Assembly: GCF_014196205.1 (NCBI RefSeq)
Contig: NZ_JACIDE010000009.1
Coordinates: forward strand, 1 to 64,000
DNA length: 64,000 nt
Direction: 5' to 3'
Source of the DNA: Anoxybacteroides voinovskiense
GTDB taxonomy: Bacteria > Bacillota > Bacilli > Bacillales > Anoxybacillaceae
Below, piece after piece: positions 16,681 through 24,751 of this stretch. The position numbers were made by a program, and so were the translations under genes. Within the stretch, counting starts at the first letter, position 1. Each line of letters starts with the position of its first letter. The notes below the pieces were generated by a model. That model had not been told where the DNA came from and searched no databases. It saw nothing but the letters and a program-made list of their open reading frames with translations.

Positions 16681-17541
16681 TTAGATAATGTAAAACAAAA
16701 ATCCCGATAACGTGGCCATTGAGATGACTGAAGCGATAAACGTCCAGACGAGTTTCTTTTGAAAAATGCTATGCAGTAGCGTAAGTTCTGGTAAGCTTGC
16801 GCCCGCGGAGCTAATCATAAGCGCCATCACTGGACCTAGCGCCATTCCTTTTGCGATCAGCATTTGCGAAATCGGAATCATAGTCGATAGTCGAATGTAT
16901 AGCGGAATGCCTAAAATCGCCGCAAGCGGAACAAGCCACCACGTATCACCTCCCATATAGGTTGAAATCCATTCTGTTGGCACAACGCCGTGAATGAATG
17001 CACCGATGCCAGCTCCTAACAACAAATACGGATACACGGTTTTCATGAGATGAAGCGTCTCGTGCCACGCTTCTTTGAATGTCCGCTTTTTCCCAATGGC
17101 GACGTTTCCTTTAACAATCACGCGTTTGACTGCGTGTTCAAATCCGAACATTTCCAGCATAAAACCGATGAGAATCGAAAGTATCGCCGTCAATAGCGTA
17201 TATACGACTGCTACCTTGACACCAAGTAAAGCGGTCATTAACGTTAAAATCGTCGGGTCAAGTACAGGAGAAGCGAATAAAAAAATCATGACAAGCCCGA
17301 AACGAACGTTTTTGTTTAAGAGCGAAACGACAACTGGGATGGTCGAGCACGAACAAAATGGGGTCACAAACGCAAATAATACCGCGATACATGCCCCAAT
17401 GAGCGGATGGCGCTCTGCCAATAGCTGTTGCATGCGCTCGTACGGAATGTATCCTTCGATGATGTTAATGAAAAACGAAATGGTAAGAAAAAGCACCGTT
17501 AGTTCTAATGCTAAAAATGCGAACGATTGAATCGTTTCCAA
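16681..17541 (-). CDS. ArsP_1/DUF318-type permease
   Basis: The 286-residue protein has about eight membrane helices and the conserved 'TPFCSCSTIPVV' motif (Cys63 and Cys65) of the ArsP_1 (DUF318, YraQ-like) permeases, together with 'FASPVLDPTILTL' and 'SSAGASLPELTLL'. Some family members export organoarsenicals; most are untested. The start is the TTG at 17541: AAAGGAGGA lies six bases before it, whereas the ATG at 17583 has no ribosome site. It is downstream of the MarR gene, with a MarR-type palindrome at 17557-17573 in the gap, and upstream of the Cys-pair peptide. Confidence 0.8.
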   Translation of the reverse strand: METIQSFAFLALELTVLFLTISFFINIIEGYIPYERMQQLLAERHPLIGACIAVLFAFVTPFCSCSTIPVVVSLLNKNVRFGLVMIFLFASPVLDPTILTLMTALLGVKVAVVYTLLTAILSILIGFMLEMFGFEHAVKRVIVKGNVAIGKKRTFKEAWHETLHLMKTVYPYLLLGAGIGAFIHGVVPTEWISTYMGGDTWWLVPLAAILGIPLYIRLSTMIPISQMLIAKGMALGPVMALMISSAGASLPELTLLHSIFQKKLVWTFIASVISMATLSGFLFYII

Positions 17542-17556
17542 ACGAATTCCTCCTTT

Positions 17557-17573
17557 ATTTGCAATATGCAAAT
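17557..17573. promoter_or_regulatory. 17-bp palindrome before the permease start (MarR operator candidate)
   Basis: ATTTGCA-ATA-TGCAAAT, perfect. A near-identical site, ATTTGCA-TCT-TGCAACT, sits before the MarR gene (18087-18103). The shared core is TTGCA-N3-TGCAA. Confidence 0.6.
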
Positions 17574-17607
17574 ATTTATTCAAGCAATAGGCAAGATTTC
17601 TCTTGCC

Positions 17608-18054
17608 TTAAAACAATGGTTTGCAACAGACGGTTGATTTTGCCATACATTCATTGAGTAAGCGAATGGAGCGAAGGACGGTTTCGCGCTCAAACTCGCT
17701 CATATGCGAAAATACTTCGGCTAAATATTCGTTCACTTCTGCGTCAATTTTCGCGGTGACGTATTTTCCTTCCGGCGTTAACGATAAAATATAGACACGG
17801 CGGTCTTGCGGGTACGGTGTTTTTTTCACTAAATTCATTTTCATTAGCGTTTGAATTTGTCGGCTAAATGTTGTAATATCCATCGCTATTGCGTCGGCGA
17901 CTTGTTGCATTGACGGCTCGTTCATGCGGTCGATTTCGTATAAAATATGGCTTTGCACAAGCGATAGTTCCATCCCGCCAACGGTGCAGCAATTTCGGTC
18001 TAACAGCCCAAGCCGTTTTGTCATCGTGTGGAATAGCTCGCGAACATTTTCCAT
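17608..18054 (-). CDS. MarR-family regulator with vicinal cysteines
   Basis: The 148-residue protein has the MarR winged helix: 'SMQQVADAIAMDITTFSRQIQTLMKMNLVKKTPYPQDRRVYILSLTPEGK'-type sequence (about 48-97). It carries Cys22-Cys23 in the N-terminal helix and Cys136, Cys143-Cys144 at the C-terminus, so a thiol or metal sensor role is likely. The next gene downstream is the ArsP_1-type permease; the palindromes at 18087-18103 and 17557-17573 suggest it represses itself and the permease. Confidence 0.82.
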   Translation of the reverse strand: MENVRELFHTMTKRLGLLDRNCCTVGGMELSLVQSHILYEIDRMNEPSMQQVADAIAMDITTFSRQIQTLMKMNLVKKTPYPQDRRVYILSLTPEGKYVTAKIDAEVNEYLAEVFSHMSEFERETVLRSIRLLNECMAKSTVCCKPLF

Positions 18055-18086
18055 TTTCTCACCTCTTGCTTTTATTATAGCTTATT

Positions 18087-18103
18087 ATTTGCATCTTGCA
18101 ACT
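18087..18103. promoter_or_regulatory. Operator candidate upstream of the MarR gene
   Basis: ATTTGCA-TCT-TGCAACT, 33 bases before the MarR start; it matches the palindrome at 17557-17573 in both half-sites with one mismatch. Confidence 0.55.
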
Positions 18104-18187
18104 AAAAAGAAAAATTTTTTTCTCACAAGGAAAACGGCTACACTGTCGCGAAATGATGGGTATCACAGGAAAATGGAGGGATATGTC

Positions 18188-18661
18188 ATGGAGCAAACGA
18201 TTTTGCGCCATATGGAAACGGTGCGTGGGATTACGGAAAAAACGATTGAAAAAATACCAGAAGCGATCGCGGATATCGTTCCACCGGGTTTTGCCAACAA
18301 TATTCGTTGGAACTTCGGGCATATTGCGGTTGTGCAAGAAAAGCTCGTGCTTGGCGTTCTTTCGGAAGAAATGGGGCTTCCAGAAGCATACGGAACGTTT
18401 TTTGCGCCTAGCACAAAACCGGAAGAATGGAAAGAAACACCGCCGACTTTAGCGGAAATAGCGGAAGTGTTAAAAGAGCAAAAGAGAAGAATTGCGCAGT
18501 TTATCCCTGGACGTTGGCATGACAAACTCCCGACGCCGTTTACCAATCGAGCAGGAATTACGTTTTATACGGTCGGAGAAACGCTATTGTTTAGCTTCTA
18601 CCACGAAGCGATGCATATCGAAACGATTAAGCGAATTTATCGCGCCCTTCCTTCTCGATAA
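18188..18661 (+). CDS. DinB-superfamily protein
   Basis: A 157-residue four-helix-bundle protein of the DinB/YfiT type. The three metal-ligand histidines are visible: one in 'NIRWNFGHIAVVQEKL' and two in 'FYHEAMHIETIKR'. Such proteins are metal-dependent, often thiol-linked enzymes of unknown substrate. ATG at 18188 follows GGAGG by eight bases; the frame is open far upstream, but that part is antisense to the MarR gene and not coding. Confidence 0.75.
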   Translation: MEQTILRHMETVRGITEKTIEKIPEAIADIVPPGFANNIRWNFGHIAVVQEKLVLGVLSEEMGLPEAYGTFFAPSTKPEEWKETPPTLAEIAEVLKEQKRRIAQFIPGRWHDKLPTPFTNRAGITFYTVGETLLFSFYHEAMHIETIKRIYRALPSR

Positions 18662-18778
18662 CTTTTTGGTAATTATGCATTATTTTCTAAATAATGAGAA
18701 AAATGTGATATAGCCCACAGCCCCTTTCTTTCGTTGTCTGTTATTATATGGGTGACGGATGGACAAGGGGGAGATGTT

Positions 18779-19630
18779 GTGGGAAGAAAAGTTTTCGCGT
18801 TTCTTACGTTAGTTATCGCTTATTTGTTAATTGTATTTGGAGGGTATGTCGCTTCTTCCGAGTCTGGCATGGGCTGTGGGCCGGACTGGCCGTTATGTAA
18901 CGGAGTAATCGTTCCGGTGTTGCAAGGAGCGACGTTAGTGGAGTATGCGCATCGTGTTATTGGTGCGGTGTTAGCAGGAATGACAGTCATTTTGTCTATT
19001 TACGTGTACAAACAACCTGACCGCACGATTCGCGCGGTTGCTTTCTGGATGATGGGGCTCATGATTGTACAAGTGCTGCTAGGGGCAGTAGTCGTTATTT
19101 TTGATCTTCCAGCGGTTGTTGTGTCGATCCATTTAGTGATTGCGATTGCTTTTTTTTGTTGTATTCTTTGGATTTGGCGTTTTTTTTCGTGGCGATGGAC
19201 GTCAATCAACAATAGAACAAAACATCCCGCTATGTTCCACTTAACGTTTCTTCTTTTTTTGCTTGCGTTGACGTTTGCACTCGGCGCTTATGTGAAACAC
19301 GAGCATTACGGCTTGGCGTGTAGCTGGCTTGATTGCCGCGATACGTTGTTTCCGACCAACCGCGCACAGCTTTGGCAAACGCTTCATCGGCTAATAGCCA
19401 CAGTGGTTGGCGGATACGTGATCGTGCTTGTTTTTTTGTCTAGAAAATGGGAAACACCTATAAAAATGCGGCTATTTTTCGCAGGGGTAGTCGTTGCTAC
19501 TCAACTCGCCATTGGCGTATGGACGATTGTGACGAGCATCACAATTCCATGGGCAGTACTCCATTTGGCGGTGGCGACACTTCTAGTTGCCCTTCTCTTT
19601 GACACATGGCTTTATATCAAAACAAGCTAA
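18779..19630 (+). CDS. ctaA: Heme A synthase CtaA
   Basis: CtaA oxidises heme O to heme A for cytochrome oxidase in the membrane. The 283-residue protein has eight helices, the Cys pair 'SGMGCGPDWPLCNG' near residue 35 and a second 'LACSWLDCRDTLFPTNRAQLWQTLHRL', plus the heme-ligand histidines in 'EYAHRVIGA', 'VVSIHLVIA' and 'LHRLIATV'. The start is GTG at 18779 behind GGGGGAG; an ATG-like start at 18734 lacks a ribosome site. In Bacillus ctaA is often divergent from ctaB; that gene is not here. Confidence 0.88.
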   Translation: MGRKVFAFLTLVIAYLLIVFGGYVASSESGMGCGPDWPLCNGVIVPVLQGATLVEYAHRVIGAVLAGMTVILSIYVYKQPDRTIRAVAFWMMGLMIVQVLLGAVVVIFDLPAVVVSIHLVIAIAFFCCILWIWRFFSWRWTSINNRTKHPAMFHLTFLLFLLALTFALGAYVKHEHYGLACSWLDCRDTLFPTNRAQLWQTLHRLIATVVGGYVIVLVFLSRKWETPIKMRLFFAGVVVATQLAIGVWTIVTSITIPWAVLHLAVATLLVALLFDTWLYIKTS

Positions 19631-19656
19631 AGCTGGTCTGTGGTAGGCCAGCTTTT
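19629..19656 (+). terminator. Terminator of ctaA
   Basis: AAAGCTGG (19629-19636) pairs with CCAGCTTT (19648-19655), followed by TTC; it overlaps the ctaA stop codon. Confidence 0.65.
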
Positions 19657-19660
19657 CATG

Positions 19661-19936
19661 TTAGGTGGCGGGAAAATAAAGCTCTATTTTTTGGTTTTGC
19701 TCAGTGCTATATAGCTGAAAATACCCAGAAAAATCGGATAAGATGCGGCTATGCGGGTATTGTTGCAGAGAAACAATAAAGCAAGGCTTGCCATCTTTTA
19801 AAAAGGTTAAGGCGACCGCTGACCGTTCAATCGTGTCAAAGAAAAAACCGTCGCGTGCCACGAGTTCGTCATCTTCATACGTGTTCACGATCACTTGTCG
19901 GTTCGTGTATGTCGTTAAAAGAGGCAATACATCCAC
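19661..19936 (-). CDS. Small soluble protein of unknown function
   Basis: A 91-residue protein starting with GTG at 19936 behind TAGGAGGG, 12 bases after the stop of the membrane gene upstream, so the two are one operon. It is beta-rich ('RQVIVNTYEDDELVARDGFFFDTIERSAVALTFL', 'GKPCFIVSLQQYPHSRIL') and has one cysteine. No family is recognised. Confidence 0.55.
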   Translation of the reverse strand: MDVLPLLTTYTNRQVIVNTYEDDELVARDGFFFDTIERSAVALTFLKDGKPCFIVSLQQYPHSRILSDFSGYFQLYSTEQNQKIELYFPAT

Positions 19937-19948
19937 GTTTTTTCCCTC

Positions 19949-20449
19949 CTATATCGGCCAAAATAAATGGATAAGAAACAAGCAAGCAAACAGCATGGCA
20001 GCGATAAGATGAAATTTTCTTCTAAACCCAGACGCTTTTCGATGGCGAAGAAATCCAGCAAGCAGCGTGATGGTTAGTAAGCCGACACTCCCGTAACCAG
20101 TGACCATTTTCGGATGGATAAACCCGATCGTCGCCCCTACCTTCCATGCCATAATGGCTCCGTGAAATAAAATCATGCTCGTACCGACTAGCGCGAATGG
20201 AATGTGCGCTTTCATCATGCTTCGTGCCCGTTTGCTTAATGTTACTTTCACATGTCGGGCTTTAGACTTGCGGATGACAAGAAAAATAAAGTACATATTG
20301 ACGTTAATAAAAAACAAAAGAATGGCTAATTGTGCGAACCATTTTCCTGCTAGTACAGTCGCGGAGTCATACGGGTGAGACACCCAAATAACAAGAAGCG
20401 AACTAATAAGAAGTAAGCTGTTGACGACAAGCCAAACGTAATATACCAT
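19949..20449 (-). CDS. Four-helix membrane protein, possibly heme-binding
   Basis: A 166-residue protein with four to five hydrophobic helices. Histidines lie in helices 3 and 5 ('KAHIPFALVGTSMILFHGAIM' and 'KFHLIAAMLFACLFLIHLF'), a pattern seen in cytochrome b561-like proteins. It lies just after ctaA on the opposite strand. The heme link is inference from the histidines alone. Confidence 0.55.
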   Translation of the reverse strand: MVYYVWLVVNSLLLISSLLVIWVSHPYDSATVLAGKWFAQLAILLFFINVNMYFIFLVIRKSKARHVKVTLSKRARSMMKAHIPFALVGTSMILFHGAIMAWKVGATIGFIHPKMVTGYGSVGLLTITLLAGFLRHRKASGFRRKFHLIAAMLFACLFLIHLFWPI

Positions 20450-20521
20450 GTTTTTCCCTCCACTGGTAGTAAATCATAAAATAGTCGCTGCTGTAGTGCG
20501 CCTCGTCACATATAGTGTCCC

Positions 20522-20561
20522 AAAAAAAATCTCGATCCCATCTAAGGAATCGAGATTTTTT
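20522..20561. terminator. Terminator of the acyl-CoA operon
   Basis: ATCTCGAT (20529-20536) pairs with ATCGAGAT (20549-20556), extended by A-runs on one side and T-runs on the other, so it works on both strands. It overlaps the stop of the last MaoC gene. Confidence 0.75.
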
Positions 20562-20961
20562 CATATAAGGAAAACACCACTTCCCCTTGAATGACTTCGT
20601 TGCCGTTTTGGTTGGTGGCGGATACGCGAAAACGAAGTTGGTTATCTTTTTTTTCAGTTAGCGTCGCATGAAGCGTAATAACGTCGCCAAGAAAGACCAT
20701 CCCTTGAAATCGAACGGAATAGTCTTGAATAAAACCTTGTTCGACATATGGGGTGAATAGTTTGGCGAGGTTGCCCATCGTCCACATGCCGTGGGCAATA
20801 ATTCCTGGCAGCCCTGCTTTTTTCGCTTCTTCATCAATCGTATGGATCGGGTTGTAATCTCCCGATGCTCCGGCATATTTAATTAAATCGAGTCTTGATA
20901 CAGGGCGTAACCGAATTTCTTCTAAAGAGTCACCGACTTGTAATGCAACTAGCTTGGTCAT
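20542..20961 (-). CDS. MaoC-like (R)-hydratase/dehydratase
   Basis: Hot-dog fold protein of 139 residues with the hydratase signature: 'YAGASGDYNPIHTIDEEAKKAGLPGIIAHGMWTMG', in which the catalytic Asp (GDYNPIH) and His are present. It hydrates enoyl-CoA or dehydrates 3-hydroxyacyl-CoA. It overlaps the preceding MaoC-type gene by four bases; the two probably form a heterodimer like the HadA/HadB proteins of mycobacteria, this being the catalytic HadB-like half. Confidence 0.82.
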   Translation of the reverse strand: MTKLVALQVGDSLEEIRLRPVSRLDLIKYAGASGDYNPIHTIDEEAKKAGLPGIIAHGMWTMGNLAKLFTPYVEQGFIQDYSVRFQGMVFLGDVITLHATLTEKKDNQLRFRVSATNQNGNEVIQGEVVFSLYEKISIP

Positions 20962-21413
20962 ACCATCATCGCCTTTCTGACCGCTTCTGTAAGAATAATC
21001 GTCGCTGTAGAAGTGAAAATGATATTTCCTAATACATCTTCCCCATAGCTTGTAATGACTAGCCGTCCGATGTTCCCCATGCTGCTTTGCTTTTCGTCAT
21101 AGCTTTCCACTTTCGCATAACAAAACAGCTCTTCCCCAACCAAAAGAGGTCGGTCGTAATGAAAGGACTGTTCGCCGTGAATAAGCCCTTTCGCCGGAAG
21201 ATTCAGCCCTTCAATGACGCCATAATCAAACACGCGCGGAAACGTTGGTGGTGCGATGTTCGTTTGATAGCGCGAATTTTTGCCCGCTTCTTCCTCCCAA
21301 TAAATCGGATGCAAATCACCAATTGCCTCGGCAAATTTTTTCACCGCGCCTCTTTCCACAACATTTTTCACTTTCTTCGAGCATTTACCAACATATGAAG
21401 CAAGCACCGCCAT
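20958..21413 (-). CDS. MaoC N-terminal-type dehydratase subunit (FAS1-like)
   Basis: A 151-residue hot-dog protein that starts 'VGKCSKKVKNVVERGAVKKFAEAIGDLHPIYWEEEAG' and has 'IAPPTFPRVF', as in the N-terminal MaoC dehydratases that pair with a second MaoC subunit. The catalytic GDxxPxH motif is kept in a modified form (GDLHPIY). It overlaps the next gene by four bases (ATGA). Confidence 0.75.
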   Translation of the reverse strand: MAVLASYVGKCSKKVKNVVERGAVKKFAEAIGDLHPIYWEEEAGKNSRYQTNIAPPTFPRVFDYGVIEGLNLPAKGLIHGEQSFHYDRPLLVGEELFCYAKVESYDEKQSSMGNIGRLVITSYGEDVLGNIIFTSTATIILTEAVRKAMMV

Positions 21414-21434
21414 CTCTCCTTTAGGGTGATGTGT

Positions 21435-22196
21435 TTAATTTTTTGGCCCACCGGCAACGTAAAGCACTTGACCGTTAATGAACGATGAGTTTTCGTCAGC
21501 AAAAAACGCGACGGCATGGGCGACATCAGCTGGTTTTCCGCTTCTTCCAACCGGAATGTGTGCGATGCTTGCTTGCACGAGTTCCTCGAAGGAAATGCCG
21601 ATGCGCTCTGCGGTTGCTTTCGTCATATCCGTTTCGATAAAGCCTGGAGCGACGGCGTTCGTCGTAATGCCGTATTTGCCTAGCTCAATCGCCAACGTTT
21701 TCGTAAACCCTTGCAGCCCCGCCTTTGCGGTCGCATAGTTTGCTTGTCCGCGGTTGCCGAGTGCGGAAGTAGACGAAATGTTAATGATGCGTCCGTATTT
21801 GCGCTCGACCATATATTTTTGCACGGCACGCGCGCAATAAAAAGCCCCCTTCAAATGAACGTTCATGACCGTCTCCCAATCGGAATCTGTCATTTTAAAC
21901 AATAAGTTATCGCGGATGACGCCAGCGTTGTTCACGAGAATGTCTACCGCTCCGAACGCATCGACAATTTCTTGTACTACGGTTTCGACTTGAGAGGCAT
22001 CCGTAACGTCTGCGATTTTTGCATATACGGCATAGCCTTTTTCTTTTAGCTCCGTAGCAGTTTTATGCAACGCTTCTTCGTTTAAATCAACGAATGCAAC
22101 GCTCGCTCCTTCTTGTGCAAAACGTTCGACAATCGCTTTGCCAATCCCTCTGCTTCCGCCTGTGACAAATGCCACTCTACCTGTGAATCTTCCCAT
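21435..22196 (-). CDS. 3-Oxoacyl-thioester reductase, FabG type
   Basis: Classical SDR of 253 residues: 'TGGSRGIGKAIVERFA' binds NAD(P), 'NNAGV' follows at about 90, and the catalytic Ser-Tyr-Lys set is in 'INISSTSALGNRGQANYATAKAGLQG'. In this operon it likely reduces 3-oxoacyl-CoA or oxidises 3-hydroxyacyl-CoA, between the dehydrogenase and the MaoC dehydratases, rather than serving as the housekeeping FabG. Confidence 0.85.
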   Translation of the reverse strand: MGRFTGRVAFVTGGSRGIGKAIVERFAQEGASVAFVDLNEEALHKTATELKEKGYAVYAKIADVTDASQVETVVQEIVDAFGAVDILVNNAGVIRDNLLFKMTDSDWETVMNVHLKGAFYCARAVQKYMVERKYGRIINISSTSALGNRGQANYATAKAGLQGFTKTLAIELGKYGITTNAVAPGFIETDMTKATAERIGISFEELVQASIAHIPVGRSGKPADVAHAVAFFADENSSFINGQVLYVAGGPKN

Positions 22197-22209
22197 CGGT
22201 TTTCCCCCT

Positions 22210-23388
22210 TTATAGAAATTGTCCGAGTTTTACATGCCCTTTTAATAGATTTCGTGCAATTACCATCCGCTGAATTTCGTCCGTCCCGTCGTAAATGCGC
22301 CAAAGCCTTGCATCGCGGTACCAACGTTCAATCGGCATTTCTTTCGTATAGCCCATTCCCCCATGAATTTGCAAGACGCGATCGATGACACGGTTGCCCA
22401 TGTTTGCTCCGAACAGTTTCGCCATCGACGCCAAATGGCGATTGTCTTCTCCTTGATCAAGCGTAAATGCCGCATTCAACACGAGCCATTTTGCTGCTTC
22501 AATTTCGGTAGCGGAATCGGCAATCATCCATTGAATCGCTTGTCTTTCTGCAATCGGTTTGCCGAACGTGACACGTTCTTTCGCATAATCAATGGCCATT
22601 TGCAACAATCGTTCAGCTGCTCCTATCGCTCTTGCGCCGACTACCCAACGCGCATAGCCAATCCATTCGAGCCCTAGTTTATAGCCTCCGTGCAATTCTC
22701 CTAAAATATTTTCTTCCGGCACGCGGACGTTTTCGAAAATAAGGCTTGCTGGTGTCGCGGATCCCATCGTGTAAATCGGTTCAGAGCGCCATCCCATGTC
22801 ACGATCGACGATAAAGCACGTCACCCCTTCCCGCCCTCGCGTTGCTTGATGGCGTTCTTTATCCGTAATCGCAATGACCATCACAAAATCAGCGTCGTTT
22901 CCACCGGTAATGAACGTTTTTTCGCCGTTCAATACCCACTCATTCCCATCTTTCACCGCTGTCATTTTAATGTTGCGCGTATCGGAACCTGCGCTTGGTT
23001 CCGTCATCGCAAAACACGATTTTTTCTCGCCGTTAATTGTTGGAAGTAAATATTTTTTCTTCTGTTCTTCGTTCGCATAATAAAGAATATTATCCGCCGA
23101 ACCACCAAACTGAAACGGAACGAACGTTTTCGATACTTCCATAATGACGATTGCCATCATCACGTGTCCTAAATTTGCCCCGCCGTACTCTTCTGGTGTG
23201 TTAATGCCCCAAAATCCCGCTTCTTTTGCTTTCAACTGTAATTGTTTCAACGTTTCTTTCGGAAGGCTTGGTCGTCCTTCTCGTTCGTTGCGCAACACGT
23301 CGTTTTCAAGCGGCATTAACTCTTTTTCGACAAATTTGCGAATCGCTTTTTGCACCATTTTCTGTTCGTCGGTCAGACGTAAAAACAT
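22210..23388 (-). CDS. Acyl-CoA dehydrogenase
   Basis: FAD enzyme of about 392 residues: 'FAMTEPSAGSDTRNIKMTA' and 'WVLNGEKTFITGGNDADFV' are the family signature, and 'QIHGGMGYTKEMPIERWYRDARLWRIYDGTDEIQR' the C-terminal one with the catalytic Glu expected near 'YDGTDE' . It is first in the four-gene operon. The start at 23388 is preferred to ATG 23403 because AGAGGGG lies just upstream. A perfect 18-bp palindrome at 23427-23444 sits in the promoter region. Confidence 0.88.
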   Translation of the reverse strand: MFLRLTDEQKMVQKAIRKFVEKELMPLENDVLRNEREGRPSLPKETLKQLQLKAKEAGFWGINTPEEYGGANLGHVMMAIVIMEVSKTFVPFQFGGSADNILYYANEEQKKKYLLPTINGEKKSCFAMTEPSAGSDTRNIKMTAVKDGNEWVLNGEKTFITGGNDADFVMVIAITDKERHQATRGREGVTCFIVDRDMGWRSEPIYTMGSATPASLIFENVRVPEENILGELHGGYKLGLEWIGYARWVVGARAIGAAERLLQMAIDYAKERVTFGKPIAERQAIQWMIADSATEIEAAKWLVLNAAFTLDQGEDNRHLASMAKLFGANMGNRVIDRVLQIHGGMGYTKEMPIERWYRDARLWRIYDGTDEIQRMVIARNLLKGHVKLGQFL

Positions 23389-23426
23389 AATCCCCTCTCC
23401 CATTCAAAAAATGATGTACACATTTT

Positions 23427-23444
23427 ATACTAACCGGTTAGTAT
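23427..23444. promoter_or_regulatory. Palindromic operator candidate of the acyl-CoA operon
   Basis: ATACTAACCGGTTAGTAT is a perfect 18-bp palindrome 39 bases before the acyl-CoA dehydrogenase start. Palindromes of this form are typical TetR-family sites; the regulator is not in the window. Confidence 0.6.
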
Positions 23445-23500
23445 GTTACTTGTATTATAATTTAGAACTTTCAGAAAAAACAAGAGTTTTTTCTTATGAA

Positions 23501-23547
23501 AACAGCGATTTCCGTTCGACAGCGCGTGTCGGACAAAAATCGCTGTT
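23501..23547 (-). terminator. Long hairpin downstream of the LysE gene
   Basis: AACAGCGATTT (23501-23511) pairs with AAATCGCTGTT (23537-23547), with an inner CGACA/TGTCG stem. The T-run after it is weak. Confidence 0.5.
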
Positions 23548-23549
23548 GG

Positions 23550-24140
23550 CTAAAATATGCCGTATATCGCCGATACCGCAAATCCTAAAAGAAGCAGTCC
23601 GGATAACCGATTAATCATCGTTAAATACCGTTCTTCGAGTCGTTGCCTAAACAATCCGACCATTCCGCTCAAAAAAAGCCACCATAACGCCGAGCCGAAA
23701 AAGACGCCACAAAGAAAAAGAAAAACGGAAGATGGCGAGATTCCAAGACTAGAAAAAACGGCAAGAAACGATAAAATTGTCATCGGGTTAGAAAGGGTTA
23801 AAAAAAGCACTGATAGATAGGCGGTAAATGCATTTCCTCCGCGCGCCTGCGCCGGTGTTCGAGCAGCTTTCAAGCGAAACGTTTGGATTCCTAAATACGC
23901 GAGAAACAGCCCTCCGATAAAGCGAATCCATGTTTGTTGCTCCAGAAGAACGTGCGTAACGGCAGTAAAGCCAAGCCCTGCAATTAAGCCGTAAAGCGCA
24001 TCCGCTGTCGCCGCTCCTAGCCCGGAGATAAACCCGATAACCCTTCCGTGCGTCATCGTCCGCTGGATACACAATAGCCCAATCGGTCCGACCGGCGCGG
24101 CAACGGATAACCCAATAAGTATTCCTTTTACAAAATCCAA
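23550..24140 (-). CDS. LysE-family exporter
   Basis: A 196-residue protein with five to six helices and the LysE/RhtB signature 'AAPVGPIGLLCIQRTMTHGRVIGFISGLGAATADALYG' near the N-terminus and 'LFLTLSNPMTILSF' in the middle. Members export amino acids or related metabolites; the substrate is open. The gene stands alone, between the acyl-CoA operon and a Uma2 gene. Confidence 0.82.
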   Translation of the reverse strand: MDFVKGILIGLSVAAPVGPIGLLCIQRTMTHGRVIGFISGLGAATADALYGLIAGLGFTAVTHVLLEQQTWIRFIGGLFLAYLGIQTFRLKAARTPAQARGGNAFTAYLSVLFLTLSNPMTILSFLAVFSSLGISPSSVFLFLCGVFFGSALWWLFLSGMVGLFRQRLEERYLTMINRLSGLLLLGFAVSAIYGIF

Positions 24141-24158
24141 CGGTTTCTTCCTTTCTAC

Positions 24159-24725
24159 TCACAAAAAAAGTGTTTCGATGTCGACAGAAAACGACGGAAA
24201 AACCGCCGAGTCGATCGTTCCTTTTTCTTTCGCAATCGCTATTTGTTCATATTGCCCTTGTCCGTTTAATGCATATACTTGTACACTGTCTAACATTGGA
24301 TTGACAATCCAGTATTCTTGTACGCCATAGCGCATATACAAATTCAGTTTAACCACTAAATCGTGCGCTTGGTTAGAAGGACTTAAAATCTCCACAATCA
24401 ATGGCGGGACTCCAATATATTTTTGTTCTGTTAGTCCGCTTTTGTCGCAAATGACCGATAAATCAGGAATGACAATGTTTGTTTCCTCGATCCCTTCTTT
24501 TTTCAATTCGATATCAAACGGTGCATGGAATACTTCACAATTTGTTTTTTCAAAAAAATGAAAAAGCGACACATACATTCGTCCGGATATTCGTTGATGC
24601 TTCGTCGAAGGGGAAGGAGACATCAAGACAACCCCGTTCATATATTCTAGCCGTTGTTCAGTCGATTCGCGTAGCTGATAAAATTCTTCCAATGACATTA
24701 CACGTTGATTAGGAATCGCCATCAC
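24159..24725 (-). CDS. Uma2-family (DUF820) endonuclease-like protein
   Basis: The second DUF820 protein of the window (188 residues; two adjacent ATGs at the start): 'EYMNGVVLMSPSPSTKHQRISGRMY', 'IVIPDLSVICDKSGL', 'GVPPLIVEILSPSNQAHDLVVKLNLYMRYGVQEYWIVNP'. The PD and E-x-L acidic positions are present. It differs clearly from the copy at 10186, so the two are not a recent duplication. It ends 19 bases before the LysE start, same strand. Confidence 0.75.
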   Translation of the reverse strand: MMAIPNQRVMSLEEFYQLRESTEQRLEYMNGVVLMSPSPSTKHQRISGRMYVSLFHFFEKTNCEVFHAPFDIELKKEGIEETNIVIPDLSVICDKSGLTEQKYIGVPPLIVEILSPSNQAHDLVVKLNLYMRYGVQEYWIVNPMLDSVQVYALNGQGQYEQIAIAKEKGTIDSAVFPSFSVDIETLFL

Positions 24726-24751
24726 AACACCTTCCTGCTAAAAGTAGTGGA

